Assembly: GCA_031365725.1 (NCBI GenBank)
Contig: JANLYQ010000001.1
Span: forward strand, 1 to 26,650
From: JANLYQ01 sp031365725
GTDB lineage: Bacteria > Actinomycetota > Actinomycetes > JACCUZ01
Direction: 5' to 3'
Length of the DNA stretch: 26,650 nt
The translations under genes were made by a program, and so were the position numbers. The notes beneath the pieces are model-generated. The model had not been told where the DNA came from and made no database searches. It worked only from the letters and a program-made list of their open reading frames with translations. This document shows, piece by piece, positions 1 through 7,329 of the stretch; the stretch's first letter is position 1; each line of letters begins with the position of its first letter.

Positions 1-53
1 GGCGTGGTGTCGTCGCTCTCGAAGGCGCCGCCACGACCCGCAGTGAACGGCAT
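1..53 (-). CDS. hspR: HspR heat-shock repressor, 5' end only (runs off window)
   Basis: Only the first 17 codons lie in the window. An ATG sits one base after the dnaJ stop codon and opens a frame reading MPFTAGRGGAFESDDTT up to the edge. The identification is positional: in actinobacteria the gene that follows dnaJ in the dnaK operon is normally hspR, a MerR-type repressor that binds HAIR sites with DnaK as co-repressor. The two HAIR-like sites upstream of dnaK in this window fit that. The visible residues are the variable N-terminus and carry no diagnostic motif, so the family itself is inferred. The one-base spacing implies translational coupling to dnaJ. Confidence 0.6.
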   Translation of the reverse strand, partial: MPFTAGRGGAFESDDTT

Positions 54-54
54 G

Positions 55-1251
55 TCAAGCCTCCTTCGCCGCCGCGAGCAGCCCCGCCCGCGGGTCGTCG
101 CCAGCAGTAGCCGCAGCCAGCGCCTCGACGGCGGCGCGGGCCTCATCCGAAAGAGCAGGGGGTACGACAACAGCCACGGTGACGAGCAGGTCACCACGAC
201 TGCCGTCCTTGCGCGTGACGCCCTTGCCCTTGACCCGGAAGGTGCGACCGGCCGCCGTGCCCGCGGGCAGCCGCAAGGTCACCGGGGCGCCACCCAGGGA
301 CGGCACGCGCACCTCGGCGCCGAGCGCGGCCTCGGCGAAGGTCACCGGCACCTCGAGGGTGAGGTTGTCGCCGCTACGGGTGAACAGCTTGTGCCGGGCG
401 ACAGTCACCACGACGAACAGGTCGCCGGCCGGACCGCCGCGCTCGCCCCGCGCACCCTTGCCCTTGAGCCGGATGCGCTGGCCGTCCTTGACCCCGGCGG
501 GGATCCGCACCGTGATGCTGCGGGTGCCCATCGCCCGGCCGCTGCCGGAGCAGTCCGGGCAGGGGTCGTCGACGACCAGGCCGCGGCCGCGACACTCGCG
601 GCACGGCTCGGCGAAGGCGAACCCGCCCTGGTTGCGACTGGTCTGACCGGTGCCCTGACAGGTCGGGCAGGCATGCGGCAACGAGCCCGCCCGGCCACCG
701 GTGCCGTGGCAGGCGGGGCAGGGCTGCTCGCTGGTCATCCGCAGCGGGACGGTGACGCCCTCGACTGCCTCCTCGAACGGCAGCGTGACCGAGGACTCGA
801 TGTCGGCGCCGCGCCGAGCCGCAGCAGGACGCCCACCGGCCGCCCCGCCGCGCTGACCGAAGATGCCGCCGAGCACGTCGCCGAGACCGCCGCCCCCGGC
901 TGCCCCACCGAAGAGGTCGGACAGGTCGAACGGCACTCCCGCGCCGCCCGCCCCACCGGCGCCCCCGGCCCGGCCGCCGGTCCCCGGCACCCGGAAGCCG
1001 CCGGCGCCGAACAGCGAGCGCGCCTCGTCGTACTCCTTGCGGCGCTTGGCGTCGGACAGGACGTCGTAGGCCTCGGAGATCTCCTTGAACTTCGTCTCCG
1101 CCGCGACCCGGCCGGGCCCCTCGGCATTGGCGTCGGGGTGATGGGTGCGCGCGAGCTTGCGGTAGGCCTTCTTGATGTCGGCCGCCGAGGCGTCCTTGGC
1201 CACACCGAGAGCGGCATAGAAGTCTTTCTCGACGAAGTCGCGCTGGCTCAC
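55..1251 (-). CDS. dnaJ: Chaperone DnaJ (type I Hsp40)
   Basis: DnaJ delivers unfolded clients to DnaK and stimulates its ATPase in the cytoplasm. The 398-aa product has all type I parts in order: an N-terminal J domain with HPD at residues 38-40, a long Gly/Phe-rich linker (about 80-140), and a zinc-binding region from about residue 178 to 239 with four CxxCxGxG-type repeats (CPACHGTG, CPTCQGTG, CRECRGRG, CPDCSGSG). The C-terminal substrate-binding beta domains follow. The length is normal for the actinobacterial operon-borne DnaJ. It lies 33 nt downstream of grpE and one base upstream of the putative hspR, so it is read as the third gene of the dnaK operon and should be under HspR/HAIR control. 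No defects seen. Confidence 0.97.
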   Translation of the reverse strand: MSQRDFVEKDFYAALGVAKDASAADIKKAYRKLARTHHPDANAEGPGRVAAETKFKEISEAYDVLSDAKRRKEYDEARSLFGAGGFRVPGTGGRAGGAGGAGGAGVPFDLSDLFGGAAGGGGLGDVLGGIFGQRGGAAGGRPAAARRGADIESSVTLPFEEAVEGVTVPLRMTSEQPCPACHGTGGRAGSLPHACPTCQGTGQTSRNQGGFAFAEPCRECRGRGLVVDDPCPDCSGSGRAMGTRSITVRIPAGVKDGQRIRLKGKGARGERGGPAGDLFVVVTVARHKLFTRSGDNLTLEVPVTFAEAALGAEVRVPSLGGAPVTLRLPAGTAAGRTFRVKGKGVTRKDGSRGDLLVTVAVVVPPALSDEARAAVEALAAATAGDDPRAGLLAAAKEA

Positions 1252-1284
1252 CCTGCTCCTCTGACTGCTGGACGCCGGCTCGGA

Positions 1285-1863
1285 CTACGCCGGCTCGGCG
1301 ACGGCCACCCGCGCCGGGCGGACCACCCGGTCACCGATGCGATAGCCGGGTTGGAACACCTCGACACAGGTCGCCTCGGTCACCGCGTCGGAGACCGAGT
1401 GCGTCAAGGCTTCGTGCACCATCGGGTCGAACGGCTCGCCCGAGACACCGAAGGTGATCAGGCCGAGCGAGGCCACCGCCTGCTCGAGGGCCTCACCGAC
1501 GGACTTGAAGGCGCCCTCGAGCTCGCCGTGCTCGCGGGCCCGACCGATGTCGTCGAGCACCGGCAGCAGCCGGGTCAGGACCGTCGCGGTCGCCGTGTCG
1601 CGCACGACGTCGCGGTCGCGGTCGACCCGCCGGCGGTAGTTGGCGTACTCGGCCTGCACCCTCTGCAGGTCGGCCAGCCGTTCGCCGAGCTCCTGCTCGA
1701 GCAGCACGGTGCGGTCGTCGTGGGGCCCGTCGTCGGCAACCGCGCCGTCGGTGGTGACGTCCCCGTCGACGCCCTCGTGCTGCGACTCGTCAGCCTCGCG
1801 CGACTGTTCGGACTCATCAGACTCGCGACCCTCCGCAGGGAAGCCTTCGGGTCGCTCGGTCAC
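1285..1863 (-). CDS. grpE: Nucleotide exchange factor GrpE
   Basis: GrpE releases ADP from DnaK. The 192-aa protein has an acidic, low-complexity N-terminal tail (about residues 1-50, rich in Glu, Asp and Ser). An alpha-helical coiled-coil segment follows (LEQELGERLADLQRVQAEYANYRRR region), then the compact C-terminal beta domain with the family-typical segments FDPMVHEAL and PGYRIGDRVVRPA. The GTG start overlaps the dnaK stop as GTGA (4 nt), which indicates translational coupling. Gene order dnaK-grpE-dnaJ is standard for actinobacteria. No oddities. Confidence 0.96.
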   Translation of the reverse strand: MTERPEGFPAEGRESDESEQSREADESQHEGVDGDVTTDGAVADDGPHDDRTVLLEQELGERLADLQRVQAEYANYRRRVDRDRDVVRDTATATVLTRLLPVLDDIGRAREHGELEGAFKSVGEALEQAVASLGLITFGVSGEPFDPMVHEALTHSVSDAVTEATCVEVFQPGYRIGDRVVRPARVAVAEPA

Positions 1864-3758
1864 TTGGCTTCTTCCTCGTCCACGATCTCGGCGTCGACGA
1901 CGTCACCATCGGCGCCGTCGGTGTGGCTCCCGTCCTGGGAGCCTGCACCCTCAGCACCCGGCGCCCCGGCTGCCTCGCTCTGAGCGGCGTACATCGCTGC
2001 CCCGAGCTTCTGGCTCACGGTCGCGACCTTCTCGGTGGCGTCCTTGATCGCCGCGATCTGCGCTGGCTCGGCCGCCTCGGCCCCGCTCGGGGCCGCGGCG
2101 AGCGCGGTCTTGAGCTCGACCAGCGCCTCCTCGACCTCGGTGCGGGTCGCTGCGGCGTCGCCCTCGGTGAACTTGTCGGCGTTGTCCGCGATGAACTTCT
2201 CGGTCTGGTAGACGAGCTGGTCACCGGTGTTGCGGACCTCGGCCTCCTCGCGACGACGCTTGTCCTCGTCGGCGTGGGCCTCGGCGTCCTTCATCATCCG
2301 CTCGATGTCGTCCTTGGGCAGGGCCGAGCCGCCGGTGATGGTCATCGACTGCTCCTTGCCAGTGCCCAGGTCCTTGGCCGAGACGTGCACGATGCCGTTG
2401 GCGTCGATGTCGAAGCCGACCTCGATCTGTGGCACGCCGCGAGGAGCCGGCGGCAGCCCGGTCAGCTCGAACATGCCGAGCTTCTTGTTGTAGGCCGCCA
2501 TCTCGCGCTCGCCCTGGTAGACCTGGATCTGCACCGAGGGCTGGTTGTCGTCCGCGGTCGTGAAGATCTCGGAGCGCTTGGTCGGGATCGTGGTGTTGCG
2601 CTCGATCAGCTTGGTCATGATGCCGCCCTTGGTCTCGATGCCGAGGGACAGCGGGGTGACGTCGAGCAGCAGGACGTCCTTGACCTCGCCCTTGAGCACG
2701 CCGGCCTGCAGGCTGGCGCCGATCGCGACGACCTCGTCGGGGTTGACGCCCTTGTTCGGCTCGCGGCCACCGGTGAGTTCCTTGACCAGGTCGACGACCG
2801 CAGGCATGCGGGTCGAGCCACCGACGAGCACGACGTGGTCGATCGCGGAGATGGCGATGCCGGCGTCGCGCAGCACCGACTGGAAGGGTGACTTGGCGCG
2901 GTCGATCAGGTCCGCGGTCAGCTGCTGGAACTGGCTGCGGGTGAGCTTCTCGTCCAGGTGCAGCGGGCCGGCGTCGGAGGCGGTGATGTAGGGCAGGTTG
3001 ATGGTCGTCTCCTGCGACGCCGACAGCTCGATCTTGGCCTTCTCGGCCGCTTCGCGCAGCCGCTGCAGCGCCATCTTGTCCTTGGACAGGTCGACGCCGT
3101 GGCCGTCCTTGAAGGACTTGACCAGGTGGTCGACGACGCGCTGGTCCCAGTCGTCGCCGCCGAGGTGGTTGTCGCCACTGGTCGCCTTGACCTCGACGAC
3201 ACCGTCGCCGATCTCGAGCAAGGACACGTCGAAGGTGCCACCACCGAGGTCGAAGACCAGGATCGTCTGGTCGGTCTCGCACTTGTCCAGCCCGTAGGCC
3301 AGCGCGGCGGCGGTCGGCTCGTTGACGATGCGCAGCACGTTGAGCCCGGCGATCTCGCCGGCCTCCTTGGTGGCCTGACGCTGGGCATCCTCGAAGTAGG
3401 CCGGGACCGTGATGACGGCGTCGGTGATCGTCTCGCCGAGGTAGGCCTCCGCGTCGCGCTTGAGCTTCATCAGCACGCGGGCCGAGATCTCCTGGGCGGT
3501 GTACTTCTTGCCGTCGACGTCGACGGTCCAGTCGGTGCCCATGTGGCGCTTGACCGACCGGATCGTTCGGTCGACGTTGGTGACGGCCTGGCGCTTGGCG
3601 ACCTCGCCGACGAGCACCTCGCCGTTCTTCGCGAAGGCCACGACGGACGGGGTGGTCCGGGCGCCCTCGGCGTTAGCGATGACGGTGGGCTCGCCGCCCT
3701 CCAGGACCGAGACGACGGAGTTGGTCGTCCCGAGGTCAATGCCGACCGCACGTGCCAT
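1860..3758 (-). CDS. dnaK: Chaperone DnaK (Hsp70)
   Basis: This is the ATP-dependent Hsp70 chaperone, 632 aa, a normal length for actinobacteria. The N-terminal ATPase domain opens with the Hsp70 signature GIDLGTTNSVV (residues 6-16) and carries the second signature DLGGGTFDVS and the third VLVGGSTRMPAV. The interdomain linker region reads DVLLLDVTPLSLGIETKGG. The substrate-binding domain and helical lid follow, and the tail is acidic and ends EEEAK. The ATG has a GAGGA ribosome-binding site (3768-3772) nine bases upstream. It heads the dnaK-grpE-dnaJ-hspR operon and has a strong promoter with two HAIR-like sites just upstream, so HspR repression with DnaK as co-repressor is the expected control. 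Confidence 0.99.
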   Translation of the reverse strand: MARAVGIDLGTTNSVVSVLEGGEPTVIANAEGARTTPSVVAFAKNGEVLVGEVAKRQAVTNVDRTIRSVKRHMGTDWTVDVDGKKYTAQEISARVLMKLKRDAEAYLGETITDAVITVPAYFEDAQRQATKEAGEIAGLNVLRIVNEPTAAALAYGLDKCETDQTILVFDLGGGTFDVSLLEIGDGVVEVKATSGDNHLGGDDWDQRVVDHLVKSFKDGHGVDLSKDKMALQRLREAAEKAKIELSASQETTINLPYITASDAGPLHLDEKLTRSQFQQLTADLIDRAKSPFQSVLRDAGIAISAIDHVVLVGGSTRMPAVVDLVKELTGGREPNKGVNPDEVVAIGASLQAGVLKGEVKDVLLLDVTPLSLGIETKGGIMTKLIERNTTIPTKRSEIFTTADDNQPSVQIQVYQGEREMAAYNKKLGMFELTGLPPAPRGVPQIEVGFDIDANGIVHVSAKDLGTGKEQSMTITGGSALPKDDIERMMKDAEAHADEDKRRREEAEVRNTGDQLVYQTEKFIADNADKFTEGDAAATRTEVEEALVELKTALAAAPSGAEAAEPAQIAAIKDATEKVATVSQKLGAAMYAAQSEAAGAPGAEGAGSQDGSHTDGADGDVVDAEIVDEEEAK

Positions 3759-3810
3759 GGTGATGGATCCTCACTGGTTGACGAGGTGACTGGTGTACCG
3801 ATGTCGCCGA

Positions 3811-3831
3811 GTTGAGTCGACGTGACTCACA
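3811..3831. promoter_or_regulatory. HAIR-like HspR operator 1
   Basis: GTTGAGT-N7-ACTCACA, matching the HspR-associated inverted repeat consensus CTTGAGT-N7-ACTCAAG with the correct 7-base spacer. The inner half-site bases TTGAGT/ACTCA are conserved. It overlaps the predicted -10 end and start point of the dnaK promoter. Confidence 0.8.
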
Positions 3832-3859
3832 TTCTGCAGTCTGATCGGCGCGATGTCAA
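3831..3859 (-). promoter_or_regulatory. dnaK operon promoter
   Basis: Read on the minus strand, TTGACA (3859-3854) is separated by exactly 17 bases from CAGAAT (3836-3831), an almost ideal housekeeping sigma promoter. The predicted start of transcription is near 3824, about 65 bases upstream of the dnaK ATG. HAIR-like site 1 begins at the -10 box and covers the start point, while HAIR-like site 2 lies just upstream of the -35. A repressor bound to both would block polymerase entry. Confidence 0.85.
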
Positions 3860-3863
3860 AGAA

Positions 3864-3884
3864 GTTGAGTCAATGTGACGCAAC
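3864..3884. promoter_or_regulatory. HAIR-like HspR operator 2
   Basis: GTTGAGT-N7-ACGCAAC; extended by two bases on each side (AAGTTGAGT / ACGCAACTT) it is a 9-bp inverted repeat with a single mismatch. It begins 53 bp from the start of operator 1, about five helical turns, which would place both on the same DNA face. Confidence 0.78.
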
Positions 3885-3938
3885 TTGCGGCCGGTTGGAT
3901 CGGGCGGGGCCTGGCGGCGCTCGGAAATACCAGATCTG

Positions 3939-3965
3939 CCGGATGTGTCGGATGTGCCGGATACG
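3939..3965. repeat. Short 9-bp tandem repeat (3 copies)
   Basis: Three consecutive 9-mers, ccggatgtg, tcggatgtg and ccggatacg, lie between the end of the metalloprotease gene and the dnaK operator region. No function is evident. No rho-independent hairpin was found in this 100-base gap. Confidence 0.6.
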
Positions 3966-3989
3966 CCACTCCGGGCGGCGGCGACGACG

Positions 3990-6551
3990 TCAGCGGACGG
4001 CGGGGCCAGAGGCGGCGGGATTGAGGATCAGCACCCGGCTGAGCCCGGCTACCAGCCCGAGCGAGGGCCGGGAGTCGACCCGCACCCGCAGGGCCGTCGG
4101 CTGCGCCTTCGGGACCCGCCAGGAGAGCCGGTAGCCGCGGGCACCCAGGGTCGCCCTGCTGACGGTCACCCAGCCACCGGAGGGGGTCTGCCGCTGAAGG
4201 ACCACCACGCCGGTGCGGCGCGGCGCGACGCGACCGGTCAGCGTCACCAGGCGGCCGGCCCGCACGGTGAGGCTGGCGGCCCTCGCCGTGACCTGCTGGG
4301 CGACCGACGTCGTATGCCGCTTGCCGACGTGACCGATCTCGCGGGCAGCGCCGGGATAGCCGACGAACCACGTCGACGCGCGCCGGGCCGGCCACGAGAA
4401 GGCGAAGGTGCCGGTGGGCGTGGTGACCGTCGTGCCGGCCACGCGGAACGTCTTCGCGCCCACGTCTCGGCGCAGCAGCGAGACCCGGCGACCGCGCAGC
4501 CCGACACCACCCGCGTTGTGCAGCGTGCCGGTGATGCGCACCCGAGCGCCGTACGTCGCGAGCAGCGGAGCCGTGACGGCCAGCGACGATCCCGACAGCA
4601 CAGTGGTCACAGCAGGCGAGGCGCCATCGGGGTTGACCGCCAGCAGCCGCACCGTGTAGTCGACGCCGGGCAGCATGCCGGGCACGGTCGCCGAGGTGGC
4701 GGTGGGCTCCAAGGTCGTGGAGTCCTCGCCGCCGATGGCGGGGGTGGTCTGCACGACGTAGGAGTTCAGCGGTCGGCTGCCTTCGTTCGCCGACGGCGCC
4801 CAGCGCAGGCTGACCTCGCCGGGCCCGCCCTTGACCACGACCGACCGCGGGGCGCTCGGGGCAGCACCCCGGGCGAGCTCGGTGACGGTAGTGGCCGCCG
4901 CGACGGTCGCGCACTCGGCGGGGGTGAAGGCCAGGTTGACGCAGGCCTGGTTCAGCGTGGCGGCGAGATCGGCAAAGTCCGAGCCGGGTGTGAGCATCTG
5001 CTCGGTGGTCCAGTAGAGCGCGGCGGCCCGGGCAGCACCGATGCCCGCGAAGGTCTGGCCGCGGAAGGCACCGCCCGCCTCACCGACGGTGCCGTCGACG
5101 ATGAGGTACGCCGCCTTGTTGGGCACCCCGCTGTTGGTGTGCACCGCACCGCTGTCGTCGTAGCCGGTCGCCGGGTCGTAGAGCGGGCTGCCGGTGGTGT
5201 CCGGCTGGCCGAACGCCGGCGGGTTGGCCATGTCGCGGGCGATGCCACCGGCCGCTGCGGGCAGGTCCTCGCCGAGCTTCCAGCGCACGTCGGGCGCGTC
5301 GTTGCCGACGCCGTCCCCCTGGTCGACGAGCTCCCCGAACACGTCCGACATCGACTCGTTGAGCGCGCCGGACTGGTACCAGTAGATGAGGCCCGAGGTG
5401 TGCTGGGTGACGCCGTGAGCGAGCTCGTGGGCCACGACGTCATCGGCAGAGGTGAAGCCCGCGCCGTAGACCATCTGGTCCCCACTCCAGAACGCGTTGT
5501 CCAGCGGGCACGAGCCGGACGGGCAGTAGTTCGTCGTCGAGCGCAGCTTGCGACCGTCCCCCAGGTCGTTGCCGATCAGCGCGGTCAGGTCGACGCCGAG
5601 GGTGGTGGCCCACCAGGTCGCCGTGGCGCCGGTCAGGTCGTAGGCCTGGTCGATGTCGGGTACGCCGGTCGGCCCCGAGCCCTCGATCCGCTTGTAGAGC
5701 CCGGGTCGGCACTGATAGGCCTCGGTGCGGATGTCGTTGCAGACCACCCGGTCGAGGCTCGGCGCCTGCTCGATGCTCATCGCGACGCGTCCGGTGGTCG
5801 CATCGACAAGCACGAGGCGACGAAGGTCCGGGCGGCCAGGAGCCGTGACGACGACCTGCCAGACCGGCCGCACCCCGGGGTTGGTGCCGGGAGCGGCCCG
5901 GCCGAGGAGGGTGGCGTCGAGCAGCCAGCGGGTGGGGCGGCCGGCGCGCAGGGCGGAGGAGGACAGGTGCGTCACGCGAGCGATCGCGCGGGCCGCCGTC
6001 CGGGCCGCCGTCGAGCGCGCCACGGCGTACGTCGTGGTGCTGGGCCGGCCCGCGGTCTCGCCGGTCACCGAGCGCAGCCCGCCGCTGCCGTCGAGTGCCA
6101 CGACCAGCTGGCCGCCGACGACCGGGATGCCGCCGCGGCGCTGCTGGAAGCGCACGATGTCGCTGCCGCCGACGCGGACGTGGCTCACCGTCGCGAGGTC
6201 GGCAGCGCGCACCCCGAAGGCCGCGCCGACCCGGTCGATCTGCCGGCGCGCGACACCGACCGCGTCGAGGCCGACGGCGCTGACCCGGCGGCCGTCGCCG
6301 GCCAGCAGGTGCGCGGTGCGCAGCCCGGGGGCGCTGGGCGTCACGCGGACAACGGGACTCGCGGCGTCGACGCTGCGCGCGGGGCGCGTTGCGCTCGCCG
6401 TGCGCGCCACAGCGGTGCCCGGCAGGCCGGCGGTGGCGGCGAGGACGAGCGAGGCGGTCGCGATGCCGGTCAGCGCGACGTGGACGGTGCTGAGCCTGCT
6501 GGTGGTGAAGCGGTGCGGCACGCGGATCCCCCGGGTGAACGGCGAGCCCAT
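3990..6551 (-). CDS. Secreted M4 (thermolysin-family) zinc metalloprotease with FN3 and Ig-like C-terminal domains
   Basis: An extracellular zinc endopeptidase, 853 aa. A signal peptide covers roughly residues 15-50 (hydrophobic core TGIATASLVLAATAG, ending AVA). A propeptide of the FTP/PepSY type follows, then the peptidase domain with HELAH (zinc ligands His375 and His379, catalytic Glu376), third ligand Glu399 in GALNESMSD, and the proton-donor His471 in GAVHTNSGVPNKAAY. From about residue 575 there is a fibronectin type III domain (SAPRSVVV, RPLNSYVVQT). A C-terminal Ig-like/adhesion-type domain pair follows (LLATYGARVRITGTL; RAGRLVTLTGRVAPRR), probably binding polymer or cell surface. 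The ATG at 6551 has no clear ribosome-binding site. A GTG ten codons later (6521) preceded by GGGGGA is a credible alternative and leaves the signal peptide intact. Divergent from the DUF4235 gene. Confidence 0.92.
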   Translation of the reverse strand: MGSPFTRGIRVPHRFTTSRLSTVHVALTGIATASLVLAATAGLPGTAVARTASATRPARSVDAASPVVRVTPSAPGLRTAHLLAGDGRRVSAVGLDAVGVARRQIDRVGAAFGVRAADLATVSHVRVGGSDIVRFQQRRGGIPVVGGQLVVALDGSGGLRSVTGETAGRPSTTTYAVARSTAARTAARAIARVTHLSSSALRAGRPTRWLLDATLLGRAAPGTNPGVRPVWQVVVTAPGRPDLRRLVLVDATTGRVAMSIEQAPSLDRVVCNDIRTEAYQCRPGLYKRIEGSGPTGVPDIDQAYDLTGATATWWATTLGVDLTALIGNDLGDGRKLRSTTNYCPSGSCPLDNAFWSGDQMVYGAGFTSADDVVAHELAHGVTQHTSGLIYWYQSGALNESMSDVFGELVDQGDGVGNDAPDVRWKLGEDLPAAAGGIARDMANPPAFGQPDTTGSPLYDPATGYDDSGAVHTNSGVPNKAAYLIVDGTVGEAGGAFRGQTFAGIGAARAAALYWTTEQMLTPGSDFADLAATLNQACVNLAFTPAECATVAAATTVTELARGAAPSAPRSVVVKGGPGEVSLRWAPSANEGSRPLNSYVVQTTPAIGGEDSTTLEPTATSATVPGMLPGVDYTVRLLAVNPDGASPAVTTVLSGSSLAVTAPLLATYGARVRITGTLHNAGGVGLRGRRVSLLRRDVGAKTFRVAGTTVTTPTGTFAFSWPARRASTWFVGYPGAAREIGHVGKRHTTSVAQQVTARAASLTVRAGRLVTLTGRVAPRRTGVVVLQRQTPSGGWVTVSRATLGARGYRLSWRVPKAQPTALRVRVDSRPSLGLVAGLSRVLILNPAASGPAVR

Positions 6552-6645
6552 GGGACCCGGCTGACTGGCGATCCGCCACGGACCGTCACGGCCAGAGTAC
6601 CGAGCGGCGCGGTTGCCCGGGGCCGGCCGCGGGCAGGAGGTTGTC

Positions 6646-6981
6646 GTGGCTAAGACAACGGGCTCCGTGACCAGCTCGACGGCAGCGGGTCAGCAGAAGC
6701 AGAAGCCGACCATGGGCTGGCGACTGCTCGGCGGCCTCTCCGCGGTGCTGGCCGGCATCGTCACCCGTAAGGCGCTGGCCAAGGGCTGGCACGCCGCCAC
6801 CGGCAACCATCCGCCGGCCAACCCGGCTGCGCCCGGCACCGAGTGGCGCGAGGCGATCCCGTTCGCGATCCTCAGCGGAGCGGCCATGGGCCTGGCCCGG
6901 ATGCTCGCGACCCGTCGGGCAGCCGGCTACTACCGCAAGTCCACCGGCCACCTGCCGCCGGGGATGCAAGACGTCACGTAG
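6646..6981 (+). CDS. DUF4235 family membrane protein
   Basis: A small integral membrane protein of unknown function, 111 aa from the preferred start. It matches the actinobacterial DUF4235 pattern: a first membrane segment (WRLLGGLSAVLAGIVTRKAL), a loop with the typical PxxPxxxxxxWREAI segment (NPAAPGTEWREAIPF), then a second membrane segment (ILSGAAMGLARMLATR) and a short C-terminal tail. The GTG at 6646 is chosen because AGGAGG (6635-6640) lies five bases upstream; an upstream ATG at 6613 would absorb that site into the coding region. Divergently transcribed from the metalloprotease gene; downstream is the 46-aa ORF. Confidence 0.85.
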   Translation: MAKTTGSVTSSTAAGQQKQKPTMGWRLLGGLSAVLAGIVTRKALAKGWHAATGNHPPANPAAPGTEWREAIPFAILSGAAMGLARMLATRRAAGYYRKSTGHLPPGMQDVT

Positions 6982-7053
6982 TGGCTGCCCGCGACATGGC
7001 ACCCGCCGATCCGCGGTGACCTAAGGGGGCAGAAGTCGACGCACCCGCCGCCG

Positions 7054-7059
7054 TACTCT
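7054..7059 (+). promoter_or_regulatory. -10 box for leaderless small ORF
   Basis: TACTCT fits the TAnnnT actinobacterial -10 and ends six bases before the GTG at 7066, the geometry of a leaderless transcript. No matching -35 was seen. Confidence 0.45.
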
Positions 7060-7065
7060 CGTGAT

Positions 7066-7206
7066 GTGCTCCCCGCCCTGCGCGACCACCGCGGCAAGCC
7101 CGCCGCGCCACTGCGGCTGCTCGCCGCCATGGTCATGCTCGGCATGGTGCTGCTGGCCGCGCCGGTGCTCCTCCCGTTGCTGCGCTGGGTGACGAGCCTG
7201 CTCTGA
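7066..7206 (+). CDS. Leaderless 46-aa single-pass membrane mini-protein (hypothetical)
   Basis: A short frame beginning at GTG 7066 encodes 46 residues. A basic, hydrophilic N-terminus (ALRDHRGKPAAPLR) is followed by a long hydrophobic stretch (residues about 18-40, LLAAMVMLGMVLLAAPVLL and onward) ending WVTSLL. This is the layout of a single-pass membrane peptide. There is no Shine-Dalgarno, but a TACTCT -10 box six bases upstream would make the GTG the first transcribed codon. A GC-rich hairpin (7207-7222) starts immediately after the stop. The promoter and hairpin together support a real gene. I do not recognise a family and propose no function. The alternative is a chance open frame in GC-rich DNA. 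Confidence 0.5.
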   Translation: MLPALRDHRGKPAAPLRLLAAMVMLGMVLLAAPVLLPLLRWVTSLL

Positions 7207-7222
7207 CGCGGCACCGGCCGCG
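7207..7222 (+). terminator. GC-rich hairpin after the 46-aa ORF
   Basis: CGCGGC-ACCG-GCCGCG, a perfect 6-bp stem with a 4-base loop starting on the base after the TGA. There is no T-run, as is usual for actinobacterial terminators. Confidence 0.5.
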
Positions 7223-7329
7223 GCTCAGGAGGCACCGGCCATGATCGGGCGCGCGTCCTCGTCGGTTAGGTTCCTGGCGGGCGCACCGGCGCCGGACGGA
7301 CTCCCGTCACCAGCGGCATCGGAGGACCT

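Noticed and set aside
4..1983. A 659-codon plus-strand frame opposite dnaJ and grpE
   Set aside because: It overlaps two certain chaperone genes and shows no recognisable domain.
3885..6653. A 922-codon open frame on the plus strand, opposite the metalloprotease
   Set aside because: The composition is Arg/Gly/Ala-rich without motifs, and it mirrors a gene with a complete M4 active site on the other strand. It is a typical GC-rich shadow.
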